From the NCBI RefSeq assembly GCF_008042035.1, contig NZ_RDBL01000009.1, positions 184,833-248,832 of the forward strand: 64,000 bases of DNA, in the 5' to 3' direction. A program made the position numbers and the translations under genes. Source of the stretch: Streptomyces sp. col6 (GTDB lineage: Bacteria > Actinomycetota > Actinomycetes > Streptomycetales > Streptomycetaceae). Positions within the stretch are counted from its first letter, which is position 1. The number at the start of each line of letters is the position of its first letter. This document shows positions 40,998-49,708 of this stretch, in pieces. Under the pieces are notes generated by a model. That model was given only the letters and a program-made list of their open reading frames with translations. It had not been told where the DNA came from and did no database searches.

Positions 40998-42092
40998 TCA
41001 GTCCGCGTCCGGGTACACCGTCGGGCTCGGCAGCTCCAGACCGGTGCAGCCGCGGCGCTCGGCCTGGTCCGTCGTGAACGCGTTCAGGAGCTGCCGTACC
41101 TCGCTCATCGGGAGCGCCGACGCGTCGCGGGTCGGCGCGTAGCTGGTGGCGAGGAAGTTCGCCGATTCCCCCGCGCACCGGGCCTTGGCCCGACCCAGCG
41201 TCCTGCCGAGCAGCGCATCGTTCGGGCTGCCCTTCTCCGGGATCCGTACGTTGCCCGCGAGCAGCCTCTCGAACGGCTTGTCCGACCAGTCGCCGTACCA
41301 GCCGGTGAGGTTCACGGCGGACTCGCCGGTCCCGGAGTCGACGAGCGAGCAGCTGGTGATCGAGGCGTCCTCGTGCGTGGGCGCGAGCACCTGCCACTTC
41401 TTGCCGGACGGGCTCGCCGGCAGGTCGGCCCGGGACAGCCAGCCGCACATCGTGCTCTTCGCCTGGGCGAGGGACAGGGCCCGGGAGGGTTCGACCCGGT
41501 CCGGCAGCGGCAGCGAACCCGCTCCGCAGCCGGTCTCGGCATTGGCGCCGTTGGCTATGCGTACCGCCGTGCGCAGCGACTCGGGGGACGCGTTGCTCTC
41601 CACCCCGTGGGTGTAGAGCTTGGTGACGAGGCGCCGGGCGCGGCCTTCGGAATCGCGGCCGAGCTTCGGGCACTCCTGGACGATCACGGGGCCGAACTTG
41701 CCGTAGAACCCGGGGACCGAGCTGCTGTAGACGTAGTGCGGGTCTCGCGGGACGGTGAACTCCATGCCCAGCGGGCCCAGCGGCTCGCCCGTGTCGAGCT
41801 GCGACTCGATGTGGAGGACGAAGTGACGGCCGTCGTTCTCGTTCACCCCGCACCTGAGCAGGTCCTGGCCGGAGCCGAAGGTGTCCTTGGCCGCCTGGAG
41901 CCGTTCCCTCGGCAGGAGTTCGGCGAGTTCGCCGCCCGACAGGCTGCCTCCGCAGATTGTCGCCGCGTACCACCAGGGCTGCCACAGCGGTTTGGCCAGC
42001 CAGCCGCCGCCCGCGAGGACGGCGAGCACGACCGCCGCTATGCCGAGTGGCCGCCCGCCGGGCACCCACCGGCGCCGCTCCCCCGTTGCCAT
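40998..42092 (-). CDS. hypothetical exported/membrane-anchored protein
   Basis: A 364-residue protein with an N-terminal membrane helix (PLGIAAVVLAVLAGGGWLA, about 15-33) and a large extracytoplasmic part containing cysteines in pairs (AATICGGSLSGGELAELLPR, VQECPKLGRD, ETGCGAGSLPLPD, KARCAGESANFLATS). Charge and motif pattern resemble Streptomyces surface proteins of unknown function. ATG at 42092 after GAAGG. Convergent with the DUF397 operon. No enzymatic motif. Confidence 0.75.
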   Translation of the reverse strand: MATGERRRWVPGGRPLGIAAVVLAVLAGGGWLAKPLWQPWWYAATICGGSLSGGELAELLPRERLQAAKDTFGSGQDLLRCGVNENDGRHFVLHIESQLDTGEPLGPLGMEFTVPRDPHYVYSSSVPGFYGKFGPVIVQECPKLGRDSEGRARRLVTKLYTHGVESNASPESLRTAVRIANGANAETGCGAGSLPLPDRVEPSRALSLAQAKSTMCGWLSRADLPASPSGKKWQVLAPTHEDASITSCSLVDSGTGESAVNLTGWYGDWSDKPFERLLAGNVRIPEKGSPNDALLGRTLGRAKARCAGESANFLATSYAPTRDASALPMSEVRQLLNAFTTDQAERRGCTGLELPSPTVYPDAD

Positions 42093-42214
42093 GACCTGCA
42101 GCCCTTCCTCGGTGCGCGTCCTCGAAGCGCGCAGCCTACGTGCTGCTCGAACTCGCCGGGATACAGGGGCGGACCGGGCAATCCGGCACGTGCTGTCCGT
42201 GGGAGGACGAAGCC

Positions 42215-42619
42215 GTGGAACCGTCTGCCCGGCCTGTGCGTCGCAGCGCCATGACTGTGCGAATCGGGAAGGCCGTCGTCGCTGCTGTGCTGGCGGGCGG
42301 GGTGCTCACGGGCTGCGGGACGGCCAGAGGTGACGACGACATAGCTGTCCGGTCGACGCCGTCCAACCGGACGGTCCCCTACGACCTCTACACGCATTGC
42401 GGAATCGACGAGGCCCGCGTCGGCTCGACGTACTTCGAAGCGGTCACCCCTCTTTCCGACGGCTCGGGCAACCCGCCCGACGGGTGGGGGAATCCCACCC
42501 AGCGCGGCACGATGACCTTGAAGCCCGGCGGGAAGGCGGTTTTCACCGACGACGCCGGCCACGAGGTCCACTTCCGTGCCCGGCCGGGTGCGAGCGACTT
42601 CAAACGGATCTGCGCCTGA
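42215..42619 (+). CDS. small lipoprotein
   Basis: A 134-residue precursor; the signal RIGKAVVAAVLAGGVLTGCG ends in the lipobox LTGC, so the mature part starts at the cysteine. The mature domain (YDLYTHCGIDEARVGSTYFE, GWGNPTQRGTMTLKPGGKAV, FRARPGASDFKRICA) has two cysteines likely paired. The GTG at 42215 is chosen for its GGGAGGA; ATG 42251 is an alternative. Divergent from the hypothetical gene before it. Function unknown. Confidence 0.75.
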   Translation: MEPSARPVRRSAMTVRIGKAVVAAVLAGGVLTGCGTARGDDDIAVRSTPSNRTVPYDLYTHCGIDEARVGSTYFEAVTPLSDGSGNPPDGWGNPTQRGTMTLKPGGKAVFTDDAGHEVHFRARPGASDFKRICA

Positions 42620-42858
42620 CACTGCCTCAGGGCCGCGTTGCTGTTGGTGTTGTACGCGTGCGGAGGCGAGCCCCGCCGGGGCGGACCGGCTCCGGCCCAA
42701 CTCCGCGGGCGGAACCATGGGCGGGGCAGGGGCCCGTGCGAATAGGCGATCACCGATTCGGAAAAAGCTTTCCCGTCAGTAACCGGGTGCGGTGGCACTT
42801 TCCTGTGGGAGCATGTCGGGATCCAAGCCGACCGGGCGGATTCCTAGGGGGGCCAGCC

Positions 42859-43227
42859 GTGGCAATGGTGGCATGTCGCGAGTGCGAACAACAGGTATCG
42901 GACAGTGCGCGTAGCTGTCCCCAGTGCGGTATCGATTCGCCGGGCGGAGTGACGCAATTGGAAATCCGAAGGGTTTCCAAGATCACCGGATCTCTGGTGC
43001 CCATGGCGGTCTGGGTGGACTCGGAACACGTGGGTGACCTCACCTCGGGAAAGAGTTTCCTCGTCACCGTTACTCCGGGGGTCCACCGCGTCGAATGCGG
43101 TTTGCAGCAGCGAGGAAACAAAGGCGCCGCGCAGGAGTTCGACGTTCCCGTCGGGCGGAGGCTGGTCGTCGTCGTGAGCCCGAGCAAGTGGAACGGAAAG
43201 CCGAGCTTCAGCGCGGAGTTCGCGTAG
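42859..43227 (+). CDS. zinc-ribbon protein of unknown function
   Basis: A 122-residue protein. N-terminal zinc ribbon with Cys6, Cys9, Cys20 and Cys23 (ACRECEQQVSDSARSCPQCG), then a beta-rich part (VPMAVWVDSEHVGDLTSGKS, VTVTPGVHRVECGLQQRGNK) like small PEGA/carbohydrate-type beta domains. Start GTG 42859 after GGGGGG; ATG 42865 is an alternative. Its stop is four bases from the convergent membrane gene. Confidence 0.8.
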   Translation: MAMVACRECEQQVSDSARSCPQCGIDSPGGVTQLEIRRVSKITGSLVPMAVWVDSEHVGDLTSGKSFLVTVTPGVHRVECGLQQRGNKGAAQEFDVPVGRRLVVVVSPSKWNGKPSFSAEFA

Positions 43228-43231
43228 GGGA

Positions 43232-43816
43232 TCAGTGTGAGGCGCGGGCTCGGATCCGCATGCGCAGTGCGGAGCCGAGCGCGCCGACACAGCTCATCGC
43301 GGGGCAGACCCACCAGTCCCCCGGCTCCGGCCCGCGCTTCGTGAACACGATGACGGCCCAGATGAGGCCGCACACGTAGCCGCCCATCATCCCGACGTAG
43401 GGCGCCCACCGGGGGTCCCCGTGGCGGGGGCCCTGCGACGGGGTGAGGTAGAAACAGCCGGCCACCGTGATGGCACCGAAAGCGGCCGACCAGAGAAGCA
43501 ATTCCTCGATTCCGCCGCCCTGGCCGGGGGAGAACTGGGATCCTGCCCAGATCTGGGTCACGAAGGACGCCAGGGCGTAGAACAAGGCCCATGCCACCGT
43601 GATCCGCCAGGTCGCTCCGACTTTCAGGGTCTGCGGCCCCAGCCGGTCCTGTGCGCGGTTGAATACCGTAGCCGCCGTGGCCACCGTACTTCTTCCGAGG
43701 CTCCACCACGCCCACAGGGCATTTGCGACCAGGAAGGTGGTGACGACGAGGGAGGGCGAACCGAATACCCGGCCGAGGAGCCACGTGCCGGTGGATTCCG
43801 GCGAAGGGACGGTCAT
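43232..43816 (-). CDS. hypothetical integral membrane protein
   Basis: A 194-residue protein with four or five predicted helices: SLVVTTFLVANALWAWW (about 22-38), ITVAWALFYALASFVTQIWA, LLLWSAAFGAITVAGCFYLT, YVGMMGGYVCGLIWAVIVFT. ATG at 43816; the longer ORF upstream is intergenic. No family recognised. It converges with the zinc-ribbon gene. Confidence 0.75.
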   Translation of the reverse strand: MTVPSPESTGTWLLGRVFGSPSLVVTTFLVANALWAWWSLGRSTVATAATVFNRAQDRLGPQTLKVGATWRITVAWALFYALASFVTQIWAGSQFSPGQGGGIEELLLWSAAFGAITVAGCFYLTPSQGPRHGDPRWAPYVGMMGGYVCGLIWAVIVFTKRGPEPGDWWVCPAMSCVGALGSALRMRIRARASH

Positions 43817-43980
43817 CTCGCACCGCCGGGAATTCTGTGAGAAACGATCTTCGACGATTCCGGAAGTGCTCCGCGTATCCCCATGCGGTGATGTTAGAGC
43901 CGGGGGATGCCGCGTGCGGAGGCTTTCGGATATCGGGCCCTCTTGATTGGCGAACCTTTGCTCTTCGCGCTCCGGTCCGG

Positions 43981-45717
43981 TCAGCGGCCGTCTCCGGTGA
44001 CCCGCACCACGAGCACCGCCACGTCGTCGCGTTGCGGGATCTCCGAGAGCCCTGTGGAGAGGGCTTCCAGGAGGAGCGGCAAGGGCTTGTCGGCGTGGCG
44101 GTCGAGTACGGCGGCCGTGTACGCGGTGCCGGCGTCGATGTCCTCGTCGCGGCGTTCGACCAGGCCGTCCGTGTAGAGGAGGAGCACGCTGCCCGGCGGG
44201 AGGTCGCGGGTGTGGTCGTGGCGGGGCGGGTCGTCCGACGTGCCGAGGAGGATCATGTCGTGGTCGTCCAGGATCGAGACGCCGCCGTCCGGGGTGTGCA
44301 GCAGCGGCGGAGGGTGTCCGGCATTGGACCAGGTCAGTTGCCACCGGCCGTCGTCGAGGTCGAGGCGGGCATGGACCGCCGTGGCGCCCAGGCCGAGCGG
44401 CAGGGTGTCGATGGCCCGGTCGATCGCGTCGAGGGCGGTGGCCGGCGAGTGGGCCGGGTCGTCGAGGCTCGCCTGACGGAGCATGCTGCGGATCTGGCCC
44501 ATGACGGTGGCGGCCCGGACGTCGTGGCCGATGACGTCACCGATCGAGAGCATGAGGGCGGGCCGGGTCGCGGGCGGCGCCGTGGGCAGCGGATACGCGT
44601 CGTACCAGTCGCCGCCCACCATGTCCTGGTCGGCGGCGGGCAGATACAGGGCCGCCATGTCCAGGCCCGGCACGTCCGGCAGTTCGGTCAGCATCGCGGC
44701 CTGGAGCTGCTCGGCGGTGCTGAGCCGGTTGGCCACGAAGCGGGTGCGCTCCACGGCCTGGCTGACGTATCCGGCCACCGTGGTCAGGACGGCCTCCTCG
44801 GTCGGGGCCAGGACGTGCGGGCGGGACCAGCACCACGTCAGGACGCCGCGCCGGTTCGGCAGCGGGACGCACAGGACCGATTCGAGGCCCAGCGAGTCGT
44901 ACCCGGCGACCGCGTCGGGACCGAAGCCGGCCACGAGGGCCGCGTGGTCCGGGACGAAGACGGTGCGCTGCTCGCGCATGGCCAGCGTGCTGGGGAAGGC
45001 CGCGTCCTGGCCCAGACGGTCGATGGCGCTCTCCACCGGCCGTATGTCGTCCGGGTCGATGACGCGCCACAGCCCCTGGCCGTCGGCCAGGAGCAGACCC
45101 ACGTACGTGGGCTCCGCCGGCCCCTGGAACAGGTGGCGGAGGCGGCGCGTGAGATCCGTGAGATCGCGTGCGTGGGCCAGCTCGATGGAGGCGCGCAGCA
45201 GGAGACCGGCGTGGTCGCGGTCCCGCTGGATCAGCTCCGAGGCGATCCGCAGCCGCAGCTCCATCGAGCAGGCGGCGGTCAGGTCCTCCAGGTCGCGCAG
45301 CTCGTCCGCCGTCCATGTCCGGGGCTGGTGGTCGATGGCGCAGAGCGACCCGAGGACATGCCCGTCGGCGTCGGTGAGCGGCATCCCGGCGTACGCGATC
45401 ACCTGGAGGTCGGGGATGGCGAGGCTGGCGCAGGTGCGGGGGTGCGTCCGGGTGTCGCCGAGGATCAGCGGCCCGCCGTCCGCGACGACGTGCTGGCAGA
45501 ACGAGTGGGACAGCGGGGTCTCGCGGCGGGCCGCCCAGTAGCCGGACATCCCGGCCATGCCGGGGAACACCTGCCGGTCGGCCTCCAGCAGCGAGACCAG
45601 GGACACCGGGACGCGCAGGACGCGCGTGACCAGCCGCGCGAAGCGGTCCATGCCGGGATCGGCCGCCGCGGTCAGCCCCGCCAGCCGCAGCGCCTCGAGC
45701 CGGCCGGGGTCCTTCAC
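43981..45717 (-). CDS. GAF-GAF-SpoIIE (PP2C) serine phosphatase
   Basis: A 578-residue phosphatase. First GAF at about 20-165 (SLVSLLEADRQVFPGMAGMS, SFCQHVVADGGPLILGDTRT), second at about 185-330 (YVGLLLADGQGLWRVIDPDD, SVLCVPLPNRRGVLTWCW), then PP2C (about 345-575) with VGGDWYDAYPL, SIGDVIGHDVRAATVMGQ, LLYTDGLVERRDEDID and QRDDVAVLVVRV carrying the metal-binding aspartates. GTG start at 45717. Likely controls an anti-anti-sigma partner in response to a signal sensed by the GAF domains. Stands alone. Confidence 0.9.
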   Translation of the reverse strand: MKDPGRLEALRLAGLTAAADPGMDRFARLVTRVLRVPVSLVSLLEADRQVFPGMAGMSGYWAARRETPLSHSFCQHVVADGGPLILGDTRTHPRTCASLAIPDLQVIAYAGMPLTDADGHVLGSLCAIDHQPRTWTADELRDLEDLTAACSMELRLRIASELIQRDRDHAGLLLRASIELAHARDLTDLTRRLRHLFQGPAEPTYVGLLLADGQGLWRVIDPDDIRPVESAIDRLGQDAAFPSTLAMREQRTVFVPDHAALVAGFGPDAVAGYDSLGLESVLCVPLPNRRGVLTWCWSRPHVLAPTEEAVLTTVAGYVSQAVERTRFVANRLSTAEQLQAAMLTELPDVPGLDMAALYLPAADQDMVGGDWYDAYPLPTAPPATRPALMLSIGDVIGHDVRAATVMGQIRSMLRQASLDDPAHSPATALDAIDRAIDTLPLGLGATAVHARLDLDDGRWQLTWSNAGHPPPLLHTPDGGVSILDDHDMILLGTSDDPPRHDHTRDLPPGSVLLLYTDGLVERRDEDIDAGTAYTAAVLDRHADKPLPLLLEALSTGLSEIPQRDDVAVLVVRVTGDGR

Positions 45718-45824
45718 CCCGTGGCCCTTGTCCGTGTCGGGACGAAGGGCGCGATGCCTGTGCAGCGCATTTTCCGAATATAGAGGGAATGTCCCGTGGT
45801 GTCCTGGGCGGGAGGGGCCGCCCG

Positions 45825-46424
45825 TCAGGGCGCGGGCGCCCCCGGGATCGCCGGCGCCGCGGCGAACAGCGCGAGGACCGCGGCCCGGACCTGGTCGCGT
45901 ACCGCCTCCGGCGCGGCGGTGCTGAGCTTGCCGTCCAGATGCAGGAAGGCCAGGCCGTGGACGAGGGCCCAGACCGAGGTCCAGAGCGCCTCCGGGTCGA
46001 CGTCGGGGAAGGCGCGGCGGACGATGGAGCGTACGTACTCCGCGATGGCCTCCGTCGCGGCGACCCGCTCCTCGCTGTCCGGGTCGCAGGGCTCCGCGAA
46101 CATCGCCCGGAACAGCGCGGGATGGTCGAGCGCGAAGCGTACGTAGGCGACGGCGACGTCCGCGAGTTCACCGGGGCTCGCCGGCGCCGGGTGCGCGGTG
46201 GCCAGGCGTTCGGCGAGTTCCCGGTAGCCCTCGGCCGCGACGGCGGAGACGAGCGCCTCGCGGTCCGGGAAGTGCCGGTAGGGCGCGGTCGGGGACACCC
46301 CCGCGCGCCGGGCGACGGCGCGCATCGAGAGGGCGGCGCTGCCGTCCTCCTCCAGCAGCTCCCGCGCGGCGCGCAGGCAGGCGGCGTGCAGGTCGCCGTG
46401 GTGGTAGGTGGACGCCTGAGGCAC
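45825..46424 (-). CDS. TetR-family regulator (TetR_C_13/25-like)
   Basis: A 199-residue regulator: YHHGDLHAACLRAARELLEE, DGSAALSMRAVARRAGVSPT, APYRHFPDREALVSAVAAEG form the helix-turn-helix (about 7-66); helical C-terminal domain ends APAIPGAPAP. The GTG at 46424 gives the family N-terminus (YHHGDL); the longer frame is antisense to other sequence. It diverges from the remnant of an amidotransferase-like gene and from a NUDIX gene. Target unknown. Confidence 0.9.
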   Translation of the reverse strand: MPQASTYHHGDLHAACLRAARELLEEDGSAALSMRAVARRAGVSPTAPYRHFPDREALVSAVAAEGYRELAERLATAHPAPASPGELADVAVAYVRFALDHPALFRAMFAEPCDPDSEERVAATEAIAEYVRSIVRRAFPDVDPEALWTSVWALVHGLAFLHLDGKLSTAAPEAVRDQVRAAVLALFAAAPAIPGAPAP

Positions 46425-46494
46425 GGGACACGCCCTTTCGTGTGTGCGGTGCCCGCATCCCCTCGTCGATGTGAGCGCCGTACACATTTTAGGG

Positions 46495-46621
46495 CAAGGT
46501 GCGCGGAGCCGACGGAGCGTTCCGCCCCCACCTGGAGGTGGACCGCAACCTCTACACCGGCCACAACCCGGCCTCCTCGGGACCCCTGGCCAGGCGGCTG
46601 GTGGCGGACCTGAGCGGGTGA
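46495..46621 (+). pseudogene. C-terminal remnant of a DJ-1/PfpI-type gene
   Basis: The frame GADGAFRPHLEVDRNLYTGH then NPASSGPLARRLVADLSG and stop matches the C-terminus of DJ-1/PfpI amidotransferase-like proteins (GxLITGQNPASS). No start or catalytic Cys remains. It fills the gap between the TetR gene and the NUDIX gene, where an intact target gene of the TetR would normally sit. Confidence 0.6.
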
Positions 46622-46659
46622 GGGGGCCCCGGCCACCCCCGTGCAGGAAGGTTGAGCCC

Positions 46660-47133
46660 ATGGCACGCCGTACGGAGTACTACGACGACCCGGACGCCCC
46701 GGAGCCGAACAGTCTCGTCGTCGCCGCCTCCGCGGTGGTCACGGACGCGGGCGGGCGGATTCTGCTTCAGCGCCGCAGCGACAACGGCCTGTGGGCGCTG
46801 CCCGGTGGCGGGATGGACATGGGGGACTCGCTGCCCGGCACAGCGGTGCGGGAGGTCAAGGAGGAGACGGGGCTCGATGTCGAGATCACCGGGCTCGTCG
46901 GTACGTACACCGACCCCCGGCACGTCATCGCGTACCGCGACGGCGAAGTGCGGCGTCAGTTCAACGTCTGCTTCACGGCCCGGGTCATCGGCGGCCGGCT
47001 CGCCCTCTCGGACGAGTCGACGGAGCTGCGTTTCGTACCGCCGGCGGAGATCGGCGAACTGCCGATGCACCACACGCAGCGGCTGCGTCTCGGCCACTAC
47101 CTGGAAGGCCGTGATCAGCCGTATCTGGGATGA
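46660..47133 (+). CDS. NUDIX hydrolase
   Basis: A 157-residue enzyme that hydrolyses nucleoside diphosphates linked to another group. NUDIX box at about 50-72: GGMDMGDSLPGTAVREVKEE then TGLDVEI; the metal-binding REVKEE is intact, but the first conserved Glu is Asp56. N-terminal strand LVVAASAVVTDAGGRILLQR. ATG 46660 after GGAAGG. Its stop is 13 bases from the convergent enolase stop. Substrate unknown; members clean up oxidised or toxic nucleotides. Confidence 0.9.
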   Translation: MARRTEYYDDPDAPEPNSLVVAASAVVTDAGGRILLQRRSDNGLWALPGGGMDMGDSLPGTAVREVKEETGLDVEITGLVGTYTDPRHVIAYRDGEVRRQFNVCFTARVIGGRLALSDESTELRFVPPAEIGELPMHHTQRLRLGHYLEGRDQPYLG

Positions 47134-47146
47134 CCGGGCCGGCCGG

Positions 47147-48427
47147 CTACCGGCGGTTCAGTGCTTCCGTGCCCGCGTAGCGGGCGCTTGTGCCCAGTTC
47201 CTCCTCGATGCGGATCAGCTGGTTGTACTTCGCCGTGCGGTCGGAGCGGGAGAGGGAGCCCGTCTTGATCTGGCCGCAGCCCGTGGCGACGGCCAGGTCC
47301 GCGATGGTGGTGTCCTCCGTCTCGCCCGAGCGGTGGGACATGACGACGGTGTAGCCCGCGCGGTGGGCCGTGTCGACCGTCGTCATCGCTTCGGTGAGGG
47401 TGCCGATCTGGTTGACCTTCACCAGTACGGAGTTGGCGACCCCGGAGGCGATGCCCGCCCGCAGCAGGGCGTCGTTCGTGCAGAACACGTCGTCGCCCGT
47501 CAGCTGGCAGCGCTCGCCCACGCGGGCGGTCAGCGCGCGCCAGCCGTCGAGGTCGTCCTCCGCCATCGCGTCCTCGATGGAGACGACGGGGTACGCGTCG
47601 ATCAGCTTCACCAGGTACTCCGCGTGCTCCTCCGGGGTGCGGCGCACGCCTTCGCCGGCGTAGTCGTACACACCGTCGCGGAAGAACTCCGACGTCGCCG
47701 GGTCCATGACCAGGCCGATGTCCGTGCCCGGCCGGTACCCCGTGCGCTCGACGGCCGCCACGACGAAGTCCAGCGCCTCCTCCGCCGTACGGAGGGCGGG
47801 TGCGAAGCCGCCCTCGTCGCCCACGCCCGTGGAGTGGCCGGCGGCGAGCAGGTCGCGGCGCAGGGTGTGGAAGATCTCCGAGCCCATCCGGACCGCCTCG
47901 GCGAAGGTCTCCGCGCCGATCGGGGCGATCATGAACTCCTGGAAGTCCAGCGGATTGTCCGCGTGGGCGCCCCCGTTGACGATGTTCATCATCGGTACGG
48001 GCAGCAGCCGGGCGCCCGGCCCGCCCAGGTACCGGTAGAGCGGCAGGCGGTGCGCGGCCGCCGCGGCCTTGGCGGCCGCCAGGGACACGCCCAGGATCGC
48101 GTTGGCGCCCAGCCGGGACTTGGTGGCCGTGCCGTCCGCCTCGACGAGCGCCGCGTCGAGCCCGGCCTGGTCCTCCGCGTCCCGGCCGGTGACGGCCTCG
48201 GTCAGCTCCGTGTTGACGTGGCGCACGGCCTGGTCGACGCCCTTGCCGTGCCAGCGGGCAGGGTCGCCGTCGCGCAGTTCCACGGCCTCGCGGGCGCCGG
48301 TGGAGGCGCCGGAGGGGACCGCGGCGCGGCCGAGCGAGCCGTCCGACAACTGCACGTCCACCTCGACGGTGGGGTTGCCCCGGCTGTCCAGGACGCGGCG
48401 GCCGGTGACGGAAGTGATGGCGGTCAT
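47147..48427 (-). CDS. eno: enolase (second copy type)
   Basis: A 426-residue enolase (2-phosphoglycerate to phosphoenolpyruvate). Signature stretches are [50 protein letters not shown] (catalytic Glu), [31 protein letters not shown] segment [15 protein letters not shown] (catalytic Lys) and [11 protein letters not shown]. Full length. Chromosomal enolase in Streptomyces normally sits in the core near other housekeeping genes; here the gene is divergent from a MarR regulator with a repeat-rich operator, so it is probably a regulated paralog as in S. coelicolor eno2. Confidence 0.96.
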   Translation of the reverse strand: MTAITSVTGRRVLDSRGNPTVEVDVQLSDGSLGRAAVPSGASTGAREAVELRDGDPARWHGKGVDQAVRHVNTELTEAVTGRDAEDQAGLDAALVEADGTATKSRLGANAILGVSLAAAKAAAAAHRLPLYRYLGGPGARLLPVPMMNIVNGGAHADNPLDFQEFMIAPIGAETFAEAVRMGSEIFHTLRRDLLAAGHSTGVGDEGGFAPALRTAEEALDFVVAAVERTGYRPGTDIGLVMDPATSEFFRDGVYDYAGEGVRRTPEEHAEYLVKLIDAYPVVSIEDAMAEDDLDGWRALTARVGERCQLTGDDVFCTNDALLRAGIASGVANSVLVKVNQIGTLTEAMTTVDTAHRAGYTVVMSHRSGETEDTTIADLAVATGCGQIKTGSLSRSDRTAKYNQLIRIEEELGTSARYAGTEALNRR

Positions 48428-48500
48428 GGGAGAGGTCCTTCTCGTTGTCGCGTGCCGCGGTCCGGCTGCGACGACGGTGGCGCTGGACCCGGCAGAAGAA

Positions 48501-48549
48501 ACTGTACAGCAATGCTGTTCAGTGCGGCTGTTCAGTTGTGCTGTTCAGT
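48501..48549. promoter_or_regulatory. palindrome plus three 13-bp-spaced repeats between eno and marR
   Basis: ACTGTACAGCA (48501-48511), A, TGCTGTTCAGT (48513-48523) form a 23-bp dyad with one mismatch. The decamer GCTGTTCAGT starts at 48514, 48527 and 48540, exactly 13 bases apart. The array sits between the divergent eno and marR starts, ending 37 bases before the marR ATG. Confidence 0.85.
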
Positions 48550-48586
48550 CTGCTGTCCTGTTTCCGCCCCCGCGCTAAAGTGCGGT

Positions 48587-49009
48587 ATGCCCCTCCCGGA
48601 ATCCGCCTCCATCGCCGCCGAGCTGCGTACAGCGATGGGCAAGCTCACCCGCCGCGTGAAGCTTGAGGACCAGATGCCGCTCGGCCAGGTGGCCGTCCTC
48701 GGCGAGCTGGACCGCAACGGCGCCCTGACCACCAGCGAGCTCGCCGCCAACCAGCGGGTGCGGCCGCAGTCCATGGCGCGCGCCGTCGGACTGCTCATGG
48801 ACCAGGGGCTGATCACGCGCCGCGCCCACCCCACCGACGGCCGCAAGAGCCTCGTCGAGCTGTCGGGCGCCGGGCGCACGCTCCTGGAGGAGGAGCGCGA
48901 CCGCCGGGCCGACTGGCTGGCCCGCGCCATCGACGCGGAACTGACCGAGGAGGAGCGGGAGTTGCTGGCCCGCGCGATCGGACTCGTGGGACGGCTCGCG
49001 GCGCACTGA
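48587..49009 (+). CDS. MarR-family regulator
   Basis: A 140-residue winged-helix regulator: QMPLGQVAVLGELDRNGALT, TSELAANQRVRPQSMARAVG, LLMDQGLITRRAHPTDGRKS (wing with DxR). ATG at 48587. Divergent from the second enolase across a palindromic, repeat-rich operator, so it probably represses eno and itself. Strong terminator after the stop. Ligand unknown. Confidence 0.92.
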   Translation: MPLPESASIAAELRTAMGKLTRRVKLEDQMPLGQVAVLGELDRNGALTTSELAANQRVRPQSMARAVGLLMDQGLITRRAHPTDGRKSLVELSGAGRTLLEEERDRRADWLARAIDAELTEEERELLARAIGLVGRLAAH

Positions 49010-49025
49010 CGGGGGTACGCGGGTC

Positions 49026-49056
49026 CGGGGCCGGGTCCGCGCAAGACCCGGCCCCG
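49026..49056. terminator. bidirectional terminator between marR and the DUF1062 gene
   Basis: CGGGGCCGGGTC (49026-49037) pairs perfectly with GACCCGGCCCCG (49045-49056) over a seven-base loop, between convergent stops at 49009 and 49062. Confidence 0.85.
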
Positions 49057-49061
49057 CCGCC

Positions 49062-49610
49062 TCACCGCTTCAGCAGGAAGCCGAAGTCGCCGGACGTCCG
49101 ACCGGTCAGGCGCGTCGCCGAGACGAGCTTCCCGTCGGCCAGCAGGCGTTCCGCCTCGGCCCGTGAGAGACCGAAGCCGTCCGCGATCAGGCGCAGCGGA
49201 CGGACCGGTATCCGGGCCCCGAAGCGGACCGACACGTCGATCGCCTCGTGGTCCGGGCGGGCGTCGCCCCCGGTGTCCAGGCGCCAGGCGCCCGTCCAGT
49301 CGAGGGCCACGTGGTTGCGGCGCAGGACGACGCCGTCCTGCAGGAGTCCGGCCGCCAGGGCCGGGTCGTTGGCGTGCATCCGGTCCAGCAGCTCAGGGGG
49401 CACGGAGCGGACGTGCGCCCGCTCCAGCACCGTGAGCTTGGTGGTGTCCCCGCACCCCGTGCAGAGCGCGAGGAGCCAGGCGTCGAGCAGCTTGTGGTTC
49501 GCGTTGACGCGGAACTTGCCGTACGGGCGGAAGCTGCCGGACGCGCACGCGTGGCAGCGGCGCAGGACGAGGGGCAGGCGTGTGGGCATGACGGCCCAAT
49601 GGGTGAGCAC
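49062..49610 (-). CDS. DUF1062 family protein
   Basis: A 182-residue protein of unknown function. The cysteine pairs CHAC (about residues 20-23) and LCTGCGDTTKLTV suggest a zinc site near the N-terminus; NANHKLLDAWLLALCTGCGD and ERAHVRSVPPELLDRMHAND are family hallmarks; the C-terminal FGLSRAEAERLLADGKLVSA is S4-like, suggesting RNA binding. GTG 49610 is chosen because the family N-terminus is LxxWxV. Convergent with marR. Confidence 0.82.
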   Translation of the reverse strand: MLTHWAVMPTRLPLVLRRCHACASGSFRPYGKFRVNANHKLLDAWLLALCTGCGDTTKLTVLERAHVRSVPPELLDRMHANDPALAAGLLQDGVVLRRNHVALDWTGAWRLDTGGDARPDHEAIDVSVRFGARIPVRPLRLIADGFGLSRAEAERLLADGKLVSATRLTGRTSGDFGFLLKR

Positions 49611-49708
49611 AGGAGTACACCGGTTCCAGTGTGAGAAATCCGCAGCGGGAAGCAGCACGGCGCACAGGGTGCGACGCGCGACCGATCAGCAGTGGGAGGT
49701 CTCACGCG

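Noticed and set aside
42640..42860. RNA gene or riboswitch before the zinc-ribbon gene
   Set aside because: No convincing secondary structure or known motif could be made out by eye.
43837..45783. 648-codon plus-strand open frame
   Set aside because: Antisense shadow of the GAF-GAF-SpoIIE gene with biased Val/Gly/Arg composition.
44537..46666. 709-codon minus-strand open frame
   Set aside because: Runs across two genes in a shadow frame; the phosphatase and TetR frames carry the family motifs.
48514..48549. CRISPR array
   Set aside because: Only three short repeats with three-base spacers and no cas genes; an operator array is the better explanation.
46652..48580. long plus-strand frame leading into marR
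   Set aside because: Everything before 48587 is antisense to enolase; only the MarR part has motifs.
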